Shown here piece after piece: positions 41,963 to 50,932 of a DNA stretch of 64,000 bases. The stretch is from Obscuribacter phosphatis_A. GTDB lineage: Bacteria > Cyanobacteriota > Vampirovibrionia > Obscuribacterales > Obscuribacteraceae. Under the pieces are notes generated by a model that had not been told where the DNA came from, ran no database searches, and saw only the letters and a program-made list of their open reading frames with translations. Location: NCBI GenBank assembly GCA_017303615.1, contig JAFLCK010000002.1, positions 62,001 through 126,000 on the forward strand, in the 5' to 3' direction. The first letter of the stretch is position 1. Every line of letters starts with the position of its first letter. The position numbers and the translations under genes were made by a program.

Positions 41963-43276
41963 ATCAGAAAAGACCGGGTGGCGCAAAATAGAGGCAGCCA
42001 CTGCTTCAGCTTGCCCTCTTAGTTCGGGCACTGCCACACTCTCAAGCAAGAGGCTCTGCAGCATAGGACCAAGGGCATAAATGCGGGGTATGAGCATACC
42101 ATCTGCGCCGACAAATTCGCCCGCGGCAGTGAGCTGAGCATCGAGGGCGCCCAGTATAGATCTGCCCTTGAATAAATCTGCCTGCGGCCCAGTGCAGTTG
42201 ATAATGCGATCTACATAAATTGTGCGCCGTGTTTGAGATTCTCTCATTTGCAAGCGCACTTGCAGACGCATACCCACAGGCACCACAGACTCTATGCGGG
42301 CGGCCAGAGTTTGGCAAAGACTTGGTCTAAGAAAGAGTGCACGCAAGCGATTGGCTATCTGCGGGGCCATGCGATGTCTATGAATATCGAAGTAGGTCTT
42401 GAGATGACGTTGAAAACGTTTCTTTTCGACCACACTAAGGCTCGCCCAGAAGCTCTGGGTATGACTGCGCAAACCATCAAAAAGCAAGCGCCAACTCTCA
42501 TCGTTAGCGCGCTCCCGCACCTGTGCGCGCAAGTCGCTCAGGGCTCTTAGCACACTGCCCCGCCGCGGAATAATTTCACTCTTGCGACCGACCAAAGACT
42601 GCACATGGGCGCAAGGCCAGAGTCCATGACGCGATACTGTATATATAGGACCTTGATGACCGAGATTTTCCAGCTCGATCAATTTATCGACAGCTGTCAA
42701 TCCTGTGCCGACAACCAGCACCGCTTCGTCCTTGGCTATTTGCTCTAAACAGCCACTCTGCCAAGGGTTGTGAATATAGCGCCGGTCCTTAAACTCGTCA
42801 TCCTGCAACCAGTTTGGTTTGCCGCCCGATAAATTGCCGGTGGCAACCACGACAAAGTCAGCATCCAAGCAAGCGCCGCTCTCGAGTTCTAGTTTGAACC
42901 CGCGTCCAGATCTATTTACAGCCTTGACCATATCTTTCACATGGGCGACTGATCTGCCGGCTGTGGTCTGAAAGAGTGAAGCAATATATTGACCATAAAA
43001 TTTGCGAGGCAAAAAGGAGTCGGCCTGAATAGCGGCATCAAAGCCGCGGGCATAGTTTAGGAAATGCTCGGGTTCGTCGCTGAAAGCACTCATTTGCCCA
43101 GCCGGTACATTTAGCAAGTGGTCATCACAGGTGGTGCTGTAAGCCAAACCAAGACCGACAACCTCGCGAGGCTCGACGATTTTAATATCAATCTCGCGCT
43201 CGCTTTTTTTCAGTAAATGCAGCGCTGTCATAGCACCGCTAAATCCACCACCTATGACAACCACCCTGGCTTTCAT
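41873..43276 (-). CDS. FAD/NAD(P)-binding oxidoreductase (HpnW/PF13454 type)
   Basis: A 467-residue flavoprotein. It opens MKARVVVIGGGFSGAMTALH, the FAD dinucleotide motif, and goes on with VGLGLAYSTTCDDHLLNVPA, which marks the FAD-NAD(P)-binding family (PF13454). A second nucleotide motif, VLVVGTGLTAVDKLIELENL, and ATGNLSG follow. Family members are found with siderophore or iron uptake or as uncharacterised oxidoreductases; the substrate is unknown. AAAGGAGGTC directly upstream fixes the ATG at 43276. The last 90 bases overlap the convergent hypothetical gene. Confidence 0.82.
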   Translation of the reverse strand: MKARVVVIGGGFSGAMTALHLLKKSEREIDIKIVEPREVVGLGLAYSTTCDDHLLNVPAGQMSAFSDEPEHFLNYARGFDAAIQADSFLPRKFYGQYIASLFQTTAGRSVAHVKDMVKAVNRSGRGFKLELESGACLDADFVVVATGNLSGGKPNWLQDDEFKDRRYIHNPWQSGCLEQIAKDEAVLVVGTGLTAVDKLIELENLGHQGPIYTVSRHGLWPCAHVQSLVGRKSEIIPRRGSVLRALSDLRAQVRERANDESWRLLFDGLRSHTQSFWASLSVVEKKRFQRHLKTYFDIHRHRMAPQIANRLRALFLRPSLCQTLAARIESVVPVGMRLQVRLQMRESQTRRTIYVDRIINCTGPQADLFKGRSILGALDAQLTAAGEFVGADGMLIPRIYALGPMLQSLLLESVAVPELRGQAEAVAASILRHPVFSDLEVDFGQNSFSQLFFHDFVGFVRRTGSNN

Positions 43277-43406
43277 ATGACCTCCTTTCACTTGCTGAAG
43301 CATCGCCTATATCTCTACTATGCTTCAGCAGCGCAGGCCCGTCCAATGAGCATTTGCAATGAGCTATAAGAAAAACTTTGGGCCTATCTAGTAGAGCAAG
43401 CGACTG

Positions 43407-44300
43407 CTAGTTTGCCCGGGCAAAACGCTTAAAGGCTTGCACCATAGAAGCAGTCGGCTTGTCGCGATCTGTGACGAAGGTAAAGTCGCGCCTAATTGGA
43501 ATCTCAAGGGGCACGGTCTTGAGCAATCCCAATTGCAGTTCCTTAGAAATAGCCGAGAGCGAAACGATGGCCACGCCAAGACCAGCTGCCACAGCCGACT
43601 TGATTGCCTCAGTTGAGTCCATCTCAAGCAGTATATTGAGGTCGCTTGTCTTCAGTCCGCCTGCTCTAAAGGCTTTCTCTATGAAAAAGCGCGTACCCGA
43701 ACCAGACTCGCGCATGATCAGAGGGGCCAGCTTGATTTGCTCGAGAGACCAAGCTTGACTGGCAAGCTCTTGCCAGTTGCTGTCGCCTGAAACAATCAAG
43801 ACAAGCTCGTCGAGACGATAATCTTCGACTTTGATTCTCTTTCTTGTTACCGGACCTTCCACAAGTCCGAGATCTATTTCGCCGCTTTCGAGCTTATCGG
43901 CGATATGCTCGGTGTTGCCAGATATAAGATGAAAATGTACCTTGCGATGTTTCTGAGCAAAACGGGCGACAAGTTCGGGCACCACATACTGAGCAATCGT
44001 GGTGGAAGCACCGATACGAAGCTGCCCGCTATGCTCCTGACCCAACCCGGCCAGTTCTTCTCTGGCTTGCTCGGCAATGCGATGCACAGCCTCGGCGTGC
44101 GGCAAAAGCATCTGACCACTTTGCGAGAGTACTATTTTTTGCCCGCTGCGATCAAATAAAGCACAACCCAACTCTTGCTCGAGCGACTTGATTTGCAAAG
44201 TAACAGCCGGTTGTGTCAACGAGAGCACTTCCGCCGCCCTGGTAAAATTGCCTTGCCTGGCGACTTCCAGAAAGGTGCGCAGTCTATAGTCTTCGATCAA
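43407..44300 (-). CDS. LysR-family transcriptional regulator
   Basis: A 297-residue LTTR of usual length. The N-terminal helix-turn-helix is LRTFLEVARQGNFTRAAEVL with SLTQPAVTLQIKSLEQELG; the periplasmic-binding-protein-like effector domain follows (LRIGASTTIAQYVVPELVA, IDLGLVEGPVT). This pattern is close to the CysB/CbbR-like group that often senses sulfur or redox metabolites. The start is TTG at 44300. It is transcribed in the same direction as the Rieske/cytochrome b operon but lies after that operon's terminator, so its target is not clear from position. Confidence 0.87.
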   Translation of the reverse strand: MIEDYRLRTFLEVARQGNFTRAAEVLSLTQPAVTLQIKSLEQELGCALFDRSGQKIVLSQSGQMLLPHAEAVHRIAEQAREELAGLGQEHSGQLRIGASTTIAQYVVPELVARFAQKHRKVHFHLISGNTEHIADKLESGEIDLGLVEGPVTRKRIKVEDYRLDELVLIVSGDSNWQELASQAWSLEQIKLAPLIMRESGSGTRFFIEKAFRAGGLKTSDLNILLEMDSTEAIKSAVAAGLGVAIVSLSAISKELQLGLLKTVPLEIPIRRDFTFVTDRDKPTASMVQAFKRFARAN

Positions 44301-44452
44301 AGTTTTGGCTCACAGTATTTGTCGGCTCTATTTGCTGACCCAAATTACTCTAGGGAATCTATCACTCTATCTTATTTATGGCAAATGGGTAATAGTAACT
44401 GAGCAAGACCAAGCAAAAGATATGCAACAAATAGAACAGATATAGACAAAGT

Positions 44453-44484
44453 AAAAGACACAGCCTAGTCGGGCTGTGTCTTTT
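44453..44484. terminator. Bidirectional terminator after the Rieske/cytochrome b operon
   Basis: A 13-bp stem AAAAGACACAGCC / GGCTGTGTCTTTT around a six-base loop, with A and T runs on both sides. It lies 46 bp downstream of the CydA-like/cytochrome c gene and ends the minus-strand operon. Confidence 0.9.
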
Positions 44485-44529
44485 CACTAGAACAAGTTTC
44501 GTTTATATTCCAGCTGCGCTTGGTTCAAA

Positions 44530-45888
44530 CTAGGGCAACTTACCAATCTTGGTTGCATCCTTGCTTTCGCCCTTGAGCGAAGCCAAATAAGTAGCCAGTT
44601 TATCTAGTTCTTCGTCACTGGCGGCGAGCGGCGGCATGATGCCATGATAAGGATTCTTATCAGCTTCCTTCTCTTTCAGCATTTTGAGGAAGCCGACCAC
44701 AGCGTCCTTGTCTCGATCGCCGATCATTCTTTTCATGCTGCGATATCCATCGAGGGTATGGCAGCTCATACACTGATAGCGGTACATAAGCTCGCCTGCA
44801 TCGCCTTTGCATTCGGGCGCCTTGGCTAGAGCCCCAGCCCAGCGACCTTTATTGAGAAAGCCTGTATCGGTGATCTCTTGTATTTCAGCCTTTCTGATAC
44901 CGTTGGAATACATATAGTTGTAGACAACGAATGGTTTGCGCAGCAGTTCACGCATCCATTCGGTGGTGCCGGTCACAGACAAACCGCAGATCAAAAAGAG
45001 AATGGCGATGCGGAAAGTAAAGCCGCGCGGATTGAGATAAGGACCAAAAAAGGCAAAGAGAACGATCGTGCCTGAAAGAATAAGGCTCAGATAGAGGGCT
45101 CTAGCCAAGACCGAGAAGTTACCGACACCTGAAGTCTGAATACCGGTGAAGATTGTGTCTACCGCAGCCTGAGGAATTTGCTTGAGGTAGAAGTAAGAAA
45201 CAATAGGACCCAAGATGAAAATCGGCAATAGCCACTTGGCGCAGAATCTCACCATATAGGTACGAAAATGAGGGTCTTTAATGCGCGAAGATGTGACCAG
45301 CGCGTACATACCGGCGATGGCACCCATAATCAGCATACGAATGATCAGACCCGGCCAGTAAGTGGGGTTCAAGAAACCATCCAGCCAATTATGGCTTTCA
45401 GTCCACTTACCGGGGGTAAGCATGAAAGTGATGATACCGTTGATGATGACCAAGGTGAAAACCGAGAAAACAAAATAGAGCTTGGCCAGCTTCAAGTGAG
45501 CTTCTTTGGAAATCTTGTCCCAGGTGTAATAGTAGGCAAAAGCAGTGGCTAGTTCAGCCACAAAGAAAAGATATTCAAGGGCCCAAGCCAAAGTAAAGAT
45601 CTGAATCAAGGAGGCTGTGCCGTCCGGGCTAACCAGCGAAATCGAGAACCAAATGCCCACCCCGGTCATAGCCCCAGAAACTGTAGTGACTATAAGAAAG
45701 AAGCGCGAATGGGTTTTGAGGTAGTCGTACAAATTCTCGTTCTTGCGCTTATAGGCAAGTATCTCGGCGGCGGCTAGAAAGGCGCCGCCACCCACAGCAA
45801 AGTGCGAGATAAAGATATGGATAATTGAAATTATGCCTATAACCCAGGGTCCACCAAGATAAGGCACAACCCAAATTGGATAATTCAT
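44530..45888 (-). CDS. CydA-like membrane protein fused to cytochrome c
   Basis: A 452-residue protein. The first 340 residues form about nine membrane helices of the cytochrome bd subunit I (CydA) type, with several His in IIHIFISHFAVGGG and Glu residues in LEYLFFVAELATAF. The C-terminal 110 residues are a soluble cytochrome c domain with the heme motif CMSCH near residue 373 and a probable Met ligand in GIMPPLA. No CydA-type Q-loop is seen. The ATG at 45888 overlaps the cytochrome b stop by four bases and has GGAG upstream. It is probably the electron exit of the complex encoded by this operon. Confidence 0.82.
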   Translation of the reverse strand: MNYPIWVVPYLGGPWVIGIISIIHIFISHFAVGGGAFLAAAEILAYKRKNENLYDYLKTHSRFFLIVTTVSGAMTGVGIWFSISLVSPDGTASLIQIFTLAWALEYLFFVAELATAFAYYYTWDKISKEAHLKLAKLYFVFSVFTLVIINGIITFMLTPGKWTESHNWLDGFLNPTYWPGLIIRMLIMGAIAGMYALVTSSRIKDPHFRTYMVRFCAKWLLPIFILGPIVSYFYLKQIPQAAVDTIFTGIQTSGVGNFSVLARALYLSLILSGTIVLFAFFGPYLNPRGFTFRIAILFLICGLSVTGTTEWMRELLRKPFVVYNYMYSNGIRKAEIQEITDTGFLNKGRWAGALAKAPECKGDAGELMYRYQCMSCHTLDGYRSMKRMIGDRDKDAVVGFLKMLKEKEADKNPYHGIMPPLAASDEELDKLATYLASLKGESKDATKIGKLP

Positions 45889-46970
45889 GACAGAGCTCCC
45901 CAAACACTGAGCGCCACCGCAGCGATTGCAATAATGACACCATAAACCGTAGCAATATTAGAATTAGACTTAGACTGGCCGCTATCGAAGAAGGGCACGA
46001 TAACAAAGCCCAGCGCCGCCACTGACATCAGCAAGATGCCGAATAGCTCACCTTCAATTGGTCCCACCATGGGCGGTACCAGCTTAAGGAACTGAAACGG
46101 GGCGAGGAAGTACCATTCTGGTTTAATACCCAGCGGTGCGGCGCCAAACGGATCAGCCTCGGGACCGATACCCCACGGGGCAAGGGTCACCAAAATAAAG
46201 AGCAGGTTGAGGGCAAGAATCCAGACCAAAATATCTTTGAAGAAGAAATTCGGGAAGAATTTTTCATAGGTTTTCTCAGCCTCTGGAATACCCTTGAAAG
46301 CAGCCGGCTCGGACATACCGTGCATTTGCACCAGTAAGAGGTGACCGCCCAAAAGGGCAATAAGACAAGCCGGCAAGACCGCCACGTGTATGACAAAAAA
46401 GCGCGATATAGTTGCCTGCGAAATAGCCTCGCCGCCCCTGAGCATGTCGGCGATAGTGCTGCCGATAAGTGGTGTCTTCGCCGCCACATCTAGACCTATT
46501 TTGGTGGCAAAGAAACTGACTTCGTCCCAGGGCAAGAGATAGCCGGTAAAGCCGAAAGCCAAACAGAGCACCATCAAAATAAGCCCGCTGTACCAGGTGA
46601 ATTCACGGGGCTTGCGATAGGCTTTCATAAAGTAAGCCGAAAAGAGATGCAGCACCACCACAAAGATCATGAGGTTGGCGCCCCAACTATGCAAAGACCT
46701 GATAAACCAGCCAAAGTCAATCTGCGAGTTGATCTTCAAAATCGAAGCGTGAGCCGACTGTATTTCCGGCACATAATAGACCATGAGCAAAATACCGGTG
46801 ACTATCTGAATACCCAGATATATAGCCGCGATGCCGCCCATGTAGTACCAGAATGAATGTTTATGAACTGGTACTTTCTTCTTTTCCGCCAGGTGCAAAA
46901 AGGTGCTCAGGTTGAACCGGTCTTCTAAAAAGTTCAAGACCTTAGACCCTTTGCGTGTATCCCCTACCAT
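45885..46970 (-). CDS. Cytochrome b of a Rieske/cytochrome b complex
   Basis: A 361-residue membrane protein. Heme-ligand His are H94 and H108 (13 residues between) and H195 and H210 (14 between); the 14-residue spacing in the second pair is typical of cytochrome b6. The quinol-site motif is PEWY (284-287), also the b6f/Gram-positive form. Unlike plant-type b6, the protein continues with a subunit-IV-like region of four helices, so b6 and subunit IV seem fused. It oxidises quinol together with the Rieske protein. AGGGA precedes the ATG. Its last bases overlap the next gene (ATGA). Confidence 0.9.
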   Translation of the reverse strand: MVGDTRKGSKVLNFLEDRFNLSTFLHLAEKKKVPVHKHSFWYYMGGIAAIYLGIQIVTGILLMVYYVPEIQSAHASILKINSQIDFGWFIRSLHSWGANLMIFVVVLHLFSAYFMKAYRKPREFTWYSGLILMVLCLAFGFTGYLLPWDEVSFFATKIGLDVAAKTPLIGSTIADMLRGGEAISQATISRFFVIHVAVLPACLIALLGGHLLLVQMHGMSEPAAFKGIPEAEKTYEKFFPNFFFKDILVWILALNLLFILVTLAPWGIGPEADPFGAAPLGIKPEWYFLAPFQFLKLVPPMVGPIEGELFGILLMSVAALGFVIVPFFDSGQSKSNSNIATVYGVIIAIAAVALSVWGALS

Positions 46971-47002
46971 AGTGCTTCCCTAACCTCTTATCAATTTATT
47001 TG

Positions 47003-47542
47003 CTAAGCCTGCGAAACCACAATTTTGCCGTTCACCACTTCGGCTTTCAGTGGCGTCAATGGCTTAGGCGGCGGACCCGCCACGTTCTTACCCGTATGCG
47101 AGTCATATTGCCCGCCATGGCAAGCGCACCAGATAGCGTCTTTATCGTTGCGATATTGCACTGTGCAACCAAGGTGTGTGCAAATGGCCTTGAATGCATG
47201 CAACTCACCGTCAGGCGTATGAATAATGAGAGCCGGTGTTGAGCCAAATCTAAAGTTGCGACCGGAGCCCTTAGGCAATTCTTCCAGTTTGCAAACTTCC
47301 AAACTGGTCACCTTTGTTTCAGAATCTTTATCTTGCGGCTTAGGCTTGAGATAGCTATAAACCGGATATAGCGTCATGCCGCCCCAGAGCAAGGCGATAC
47401 CACCGACGGCGGTGCGCATCAATTTGCCCCGCCCCACAGGACCCTCCCCTAATATGTCGAGGTCCCAATGACTGTCAGTCTCAGACTTATCGTGACCAGG
47501 GGTCTCTAGAGCTGTTTTTTCATTATTGTCCGAATCAGACAT
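47003..47542 (-). CDS. Rieske iron-sulfur protein
   Basis: A 179-residue Rieske protein with one membrane anchor (about residues 45-62) and the cluster-binding domain. Ligands are C121 and H123 in CTHLGC, and C139 and H142 in CACHGG; C126 and C141 can form the conserved disulfide. The GQYDSHTG and GPPPKPL loops are typical. The N-terminal 40 residues are acidic and cytoplasmic. It is the high-potential electron acceptor of the cytochrome b complex. The gene precedes cytochrome b by 32 bp on the minus strand, and GGGAAAGAGAAG lies upstream of the ATG. Confidence 0.93.
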   Translation of the reverse strand: MSDSDNNEKTALETPGHDKSETDSHWDLDILGEGPVGRGKLMRTAVGGIALLWGGMTLYPVYSYLKPKPQDKDSETKVTSLEVCKLEELPKGSGRNFRFGSTPALIIHTPDGELHAFKAICTHLGCTVQYRNDKDAIWCACHGGQYDSHTGKNVAGPPPKPLTPLKAEVVNGKIVVSQA

Positions 47543-47563
47543 CTTCTCTTTCCCTTTGCTAAA

Positions 47564-48724
47564 TTAGGTATTAGGCAGGGCTTCGCCATCTTTAGGGGCA
47601 TAAGCTTTAGCAACCAGCTTGCACAGCCAGACCAGATAGACGATAAGAGCCACAGCCGAAAGTACGAATGTAATGAGCAGATCCCACTGGGTCGAGACTG
47701 GCACATTATTTGGGTTGAGGTTGAAACTATTCATGTGCCAGACCCGCAACTGATGACGATTGATAATCATCAAAAGAATGATCACGGCATTTGAAATGAG
47801 CGAAAGAATGTAAGCCTTACTATTGCCGCTTTGGCTTGCCATTGCCGAAGTAACCACGGCAACTAAAGTAAAGAGCATGGCTGCCCCAAAGATGGCAAAG
47901 GCAATTGTGTCGCCACCCATAAATTTGTGCATAAACTCGGGCGGCAGACTCTTGAGATACCAAAAGCCGACCGGCACTTGCAAAAGTGTAAAGGCCAGAT
48001 AAATGCGCGAGCCAAGCTTGATCATGTAATTAGAAAATTCAGCATTGCGCTTAGCAATATAAAGACCGAATAAACCAAGTGTGATGCCGGCAGTGGCAAA
48101 GGAAGCAACAAAGAAATGCAAATAGCGCGGTATCAAAGTGCCTTCAGACAAATTGAGATGCAAACCGTTGGGGTTTTGACTGTACATAGAAAGCCACTTG
48201 GCCGGGGTAAGCATCAAAGTCATATTGTTCGAGAAAAGGAAGCCGACTAGGGCAAAACCAAGACTCATAACCAGAAGCAGCGCCGCAGTCTGCACTGCGC
48301 CAGAGGCGGTCAAAGCCTTTTCTGATTTGAAGTAGCGATAAATCACCACATAAGACAAATAATACGAAACGATAATGATGAGAAGAACCGACAACCATGG
48401 CACTGCCATCAATATCGATGAAGTGTAGAAAGCCGGTCCATAAAGTAATTGCACAAACAACAAGGGCACGATACCCTGGGTGACCGCAAAAGAAATGAAG
48501 AGCGGCAGGGCTGTGGCCAAGGCTTTGCCGGTGCGGAAGAGATAGCCTTCGCGATTCTCTTTACCGGCAAAAATAAGGGCGGCACTTAAGAAACCGCCAC
48601 CCAAAACAACATTCATCGGTAAAGCGTGCAAGAAGAAACCGAGTATAAGCAGCGTTTCTAAAAGCCACACCGGAGCCGGAAAAGGAATCGGCTGATATAA
48701 CGGAACGATTGAACTAGGGTCCAT
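47564..48724 (-). CDS. CydA-like membrane protein, first gene of the Rieske/cytochrome b operon
   Basis: A 386-residue protein with about nine membrane helices related to cytochrome bd subunit I and to the 44530-45888 product; both contain a M-L-T-P-x-K-W segment after the fourth helix. It lacks a cytochrome c domain and most of the CydA heme and proton-channel residues (only one His in the first helix, no paired Glu). It is therefore likely a structural or quinone-binding partner rather than an oxidase. It lies 21 bp upstream of the Rieske gene and starts the operon of four minus-strand genes. Confidence 0.7.
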   Translation of the reverse strand: MDPSSIVPLYQPIPFPAPVWLLETLLILGFFLHALPMNVVLGGGFLSAALIFAGKENREGYLFRTGKALATALPLFISFAVTQGIVPLLFVQLLYGPAFYTSSILMAVPWLSVLLIIIVSYYLSYVVIYRYFKSEKALTASGAVQTAALLLVMSLGFALVGFLFSNNMTLMLTPAKWLSMYSQNPNGLHLNLSEGTLIPRYLHFFVASFATAGITLGLFGLYIAKRNAEFSNYMIKLGSRIYLAFTLLQVPVGFWYLKSLPPEFMHKFMGGDTIAFAIFGAAMLFTLVAVVTSAMASQSGNSKAYILSLISNAVIILLMIINRHQLRVWHMNSFNLNPNNVPVSTQWDLLITFVLSAVALIVYLVWLCKLVAKAYAPKDGEALPNT

Positions 48725-48828
48725 GATAGGTTACCAATTGAGCCTGTATTTCATTCAATACTTTGTCACTATAGATAACTAGATTCATCGACCAAAAGGC
48801 TTTTCGATACAATCAGCAATTCAAACCC

Positions 48829-48861
48829 AAAAGCCCAAGAAGCCGCTAAACAAGGGCTTTT
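48829..48861. terminator. Probable terminator downstream of the PhyH gene
   Basis: AAAAGCCC and GGGCTTTT pair around a 17-base loop. On the minus strand the second arm runs into TTTTGGGTTTG. It lies 132 bp after the stop of the minus-strand PhyH-type gene and before the respiratory operon promoter. Confidence 0.5.
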
Positions 48862-48992
48862 GCTATAGGCACCAGATCAAAATCAACCACAAGGCTGAGA
48901 TACTAGCCAAAGGGATGATTACCTATGTATGCGCTATGCGACAAAAGCAGAAAGTTTAGAAATAGAATAGAAAAGAACAGCTGAAAAAACAG

Positions 48993-49760
48993 CTAAAAGA
49001 CTGCAAATTCAAGCGGGCTCGGTAAAGAACAGGCGGCATACTCGACATGCAAGACTCTTCTATGAAGCGGTTTTACAGACTTTGAAGAAGCATGAAGAAC
49101 CAATGGCTTCATCGCAATAATCTCACCTGCTGAGGCGGTCAAAACTTTCTCAGTATCTTTAGCAACACCATCAAGACTGTAAAAATCATTCTCTAAGCGA
49201 CCTAACTTGTGGCTGCCGCTCAATATCTTCAGGGGTCCGTTGTCACCGTCGCAGTCGTCAAAATGCAAGCGTAAGGCAACCATTTCTTCCAAAACCTCTA
49301 CCGGAGGCTGGACATGGACAATACCATCTTTTATAGACCAGGCAGAATAACCCGGGGTCTCTGCCTTTCTTTTGAGGGCTATAGTCAGATCTTGATGCCA
49401 GGTGACGTACCAGTTTTTCTCGGGGCTCTTGTCAAAAAATATAGCCCTCACAGCTTTAGTGGTTGGCCCTAAATTGGCTCCATCATTTTTAGTGTGTTTA
49501 GTAAGAAAGAAATGAGCCAGCTTCTCGGCCTCATGGGCATAAGCTTGCACCGCCGGGCAGGCAAGCATGCCGCGCGTCCCAGCCTCAGCAGAACCATTGG
49601 CAATAAATTTTTCGATCTCGGCAAGCAAAAAATCACTCTGCTCTTTCGACAAAGAGATTGCCGTATTGACCGCGCCATCAAGAGCTAGTTGCCGACCGGC
49701 CCGTTCTAGAGCTTCGTCAAGAGCTTCTATAGAAAAGTCGGCATTCTGTCTATCTTCCAT
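48993..49760 (-). CDS. Phytanoyl-CoA dioxygenase (PhyH) family protein
   Basis: A 255-residue Fe(II)/2-oxoglutarate oxygenase of the PhyH type. The iron ligands are H122 and D124 in TWHQDLTI and a later His in PLVLHASSKS, with the 2-oxoglutarate-binding Arg expected in HRRVLHVEY. LRLHFDDCDGDNGPLKILSG and SHKLGRL are family landmarks. Substrates of bacterial PhyH proteins vary (fatty-acyl chains, small natural products); it cannot be predicted here. The gene is divergent from the exported protein gene at 49781, with 20 bp between the starts. Confidence 0.85.
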   Translation of the reverse strand: MEDRQNADFSIEALDEALERAGRQLALDGAVNTAISLSKEQSDFLLAEIEKFIANGSAEAGTRGMLACPAVQAYAHEAEKLAHFFLTKHTKNDGANLGPTTKAVRAIFFDKSPEKNWYVTWHQDLTIALKRKAETPGYSAWSIKDGIVHVQPPVEVLEEMVALRLHFDDCDGDNGPLKILSGSHKLGRLENDFYSLDGVAKDTEKVLTASAGEIIAMKPLVLHASSKSVKPLHRRVLHVEYAACSLPSPLEFAVF

Positions 49761-49780
49761 ATGGGTTAAAATAGCACTTT

Positions 49781-50443
49781 ATGAAGTCTAAATTTGAATT
49801 TGCCAAGCATAAAGCAATACTAAAAGCAGGTCTACCCAAAGTCCTCCTGGCTGCAGGCTTGCTTGTCTTGCCAAACTGCAGCCTCGCCTCAGATCTTGCC
49901 AAGCCAAAGGCTAGCAACATAGATGATTCGGAGGCAATGCTTTCCAAGCTAATCAATGCCGAAATGAAAGCACCTCCCCAAAATCTCAAGACCAAGCCGG
50001 GCAAAAGACAATTACAAGTAACGGTAAAGACCGGCGAAAAGCTTTTACCCGTAAAACAAAGCCCTCAAATCGAGAAAGGGGAAGTAAAGAGCCTCAGTTC
50101 AACCGATGCAGTGCTCACCATTGAAACCATCGAAGATAAAGACAATTTCAAAGTGATTGCCCGCATAAAAGGCGATCTTTGTGGACGGGTGGAAATTGCT
50201 TTGGACGAAGAAAATTTTTCTATAAAGGGCTTTGACAGCCAGACTGCTACCAGTGCAAAGCAAGCAAAAGACCCTGATAAAGGCGAGTTGATTACAACCG
50301 AATCGAGCACAAGCTTTGAACGCGCCTTTAGCCTGCCCTTCAAAGTAGCAAGCGATAAAGCCCAAGCTCTTGTTTCAAATTCAAGCCAAGAAATAGAAAT
50401 AATTCTGCCTCGTCTGGAAAAGCCCCCGGGCGAAGACATGTAG
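49781..50443 (+). CDS. Exported hypothetical protein
   Basis: A 220-residue protein with an N-terminal signal (KVLLAAGLLVLPNCSLASD; the LPNC segment could be a weak lipobox). The mature part is polar with beta-strand segments (VLTIETIEDKDNFKVIARIK, GRVEIALDEENFSIKGF) and a C-terminal proline-bearing RLEKPPGED. No known domain. The starts of this gene and of PhyH are 20 bp apart on opposite strands, so their control regions lie within each other's coding ends. Confidence 0.55.
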   Translation: MKSKFEFAKHKAILKAGLPKVLLAAGLLVLPNCSLASDLAKPKASNIDDSEAMLSKLINAEMKAPPQNLKTKPGKRQLQVTVKTGEKLLPVKQSPQIEKGEVKSLSSTDAVLTIETIEDKDNFKVIARIKGDLCGRVEIALDEENFSIKGFDSQTATSAKQAKDPDKGELITTESSTSFERAFSLPFKVASDKAQALVSNSSQEIEIILPRLEKPPGEDM

Positions 50444-50514
50444 AAGAAAAGAGAAAAGAAAGAAAAAGAAAAAAGCAATTCTAGAGTCTATCTAGACTGC
50501 GAATTCTTTAGACT

Positions 50515-50910
50515 TTATTCAGACTCACTTACTTCAAAATTACTGGCTTCAGACTTCTGAGAACTGAGTATATGAGGCGGCTTAGTATCCATAAAGACCA
50601 AACAGACGGCACCGACAATCAAAACAAAAGCCGCCAAATAGTTCCATTTAAACTGCTCTTTTAGATAGAGCACTGAAAAGCCACTAAAGACAAGCAAAGT
50701 GATTACTTCTTGTATGACCTTCAACTGCGCGGTTGTGAACTGATAGCTTCCCAGCCTGTTGGCAGGCACCTGAAAACAGTACTCTAAAAAAGCAATCAGC
50801 CAACTGACCAGAATCACTTCCCAGAGCGGCGCCGACTTAAATTTGAGATGCCCATACCAAGCGAAAGTCATAAAGATATTGCTGATGACGAGCAATAAAA
50901 TGGCAAACAT
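50515..50910 (-). CDS. DUF486-family small membrane protein
   Basis: A 131-residue protein with four membrane helices typical of DUF486 (DMT-like): ILLLVISNIFMTFAWYGHLK, SWLIAFLEYCFQVPANRLG, VIQEVITLLVFSGFSVLYL and LAAFVLIVGAVCLVFMD. These match the family in order and length. It belongs to the drug/metabolite transporter superfamily; the substrate is unknown. GGGAG precedes the ATG. It lies 22 bp downstream of the DUF4239 gene on the same strand and may be the last gene of the thiE-DUF4239 run. Confidence 0.85.
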   Translation of the reverse strand: MFAILLLVISNIFMTFAWYGHLKFKSAPLWEVILVSWLIAFLEYCFQVPANRLGSYQFTTAQLKVIQEVITLLVFSGFSVLYLKEQFKWNYLAAFVLIVGAVCLVFMDTKPPHILSSQKSEASNFEVSESE

Positions 50911-50932
50911 CTTGCTGGTCTCCCTCGATTAA

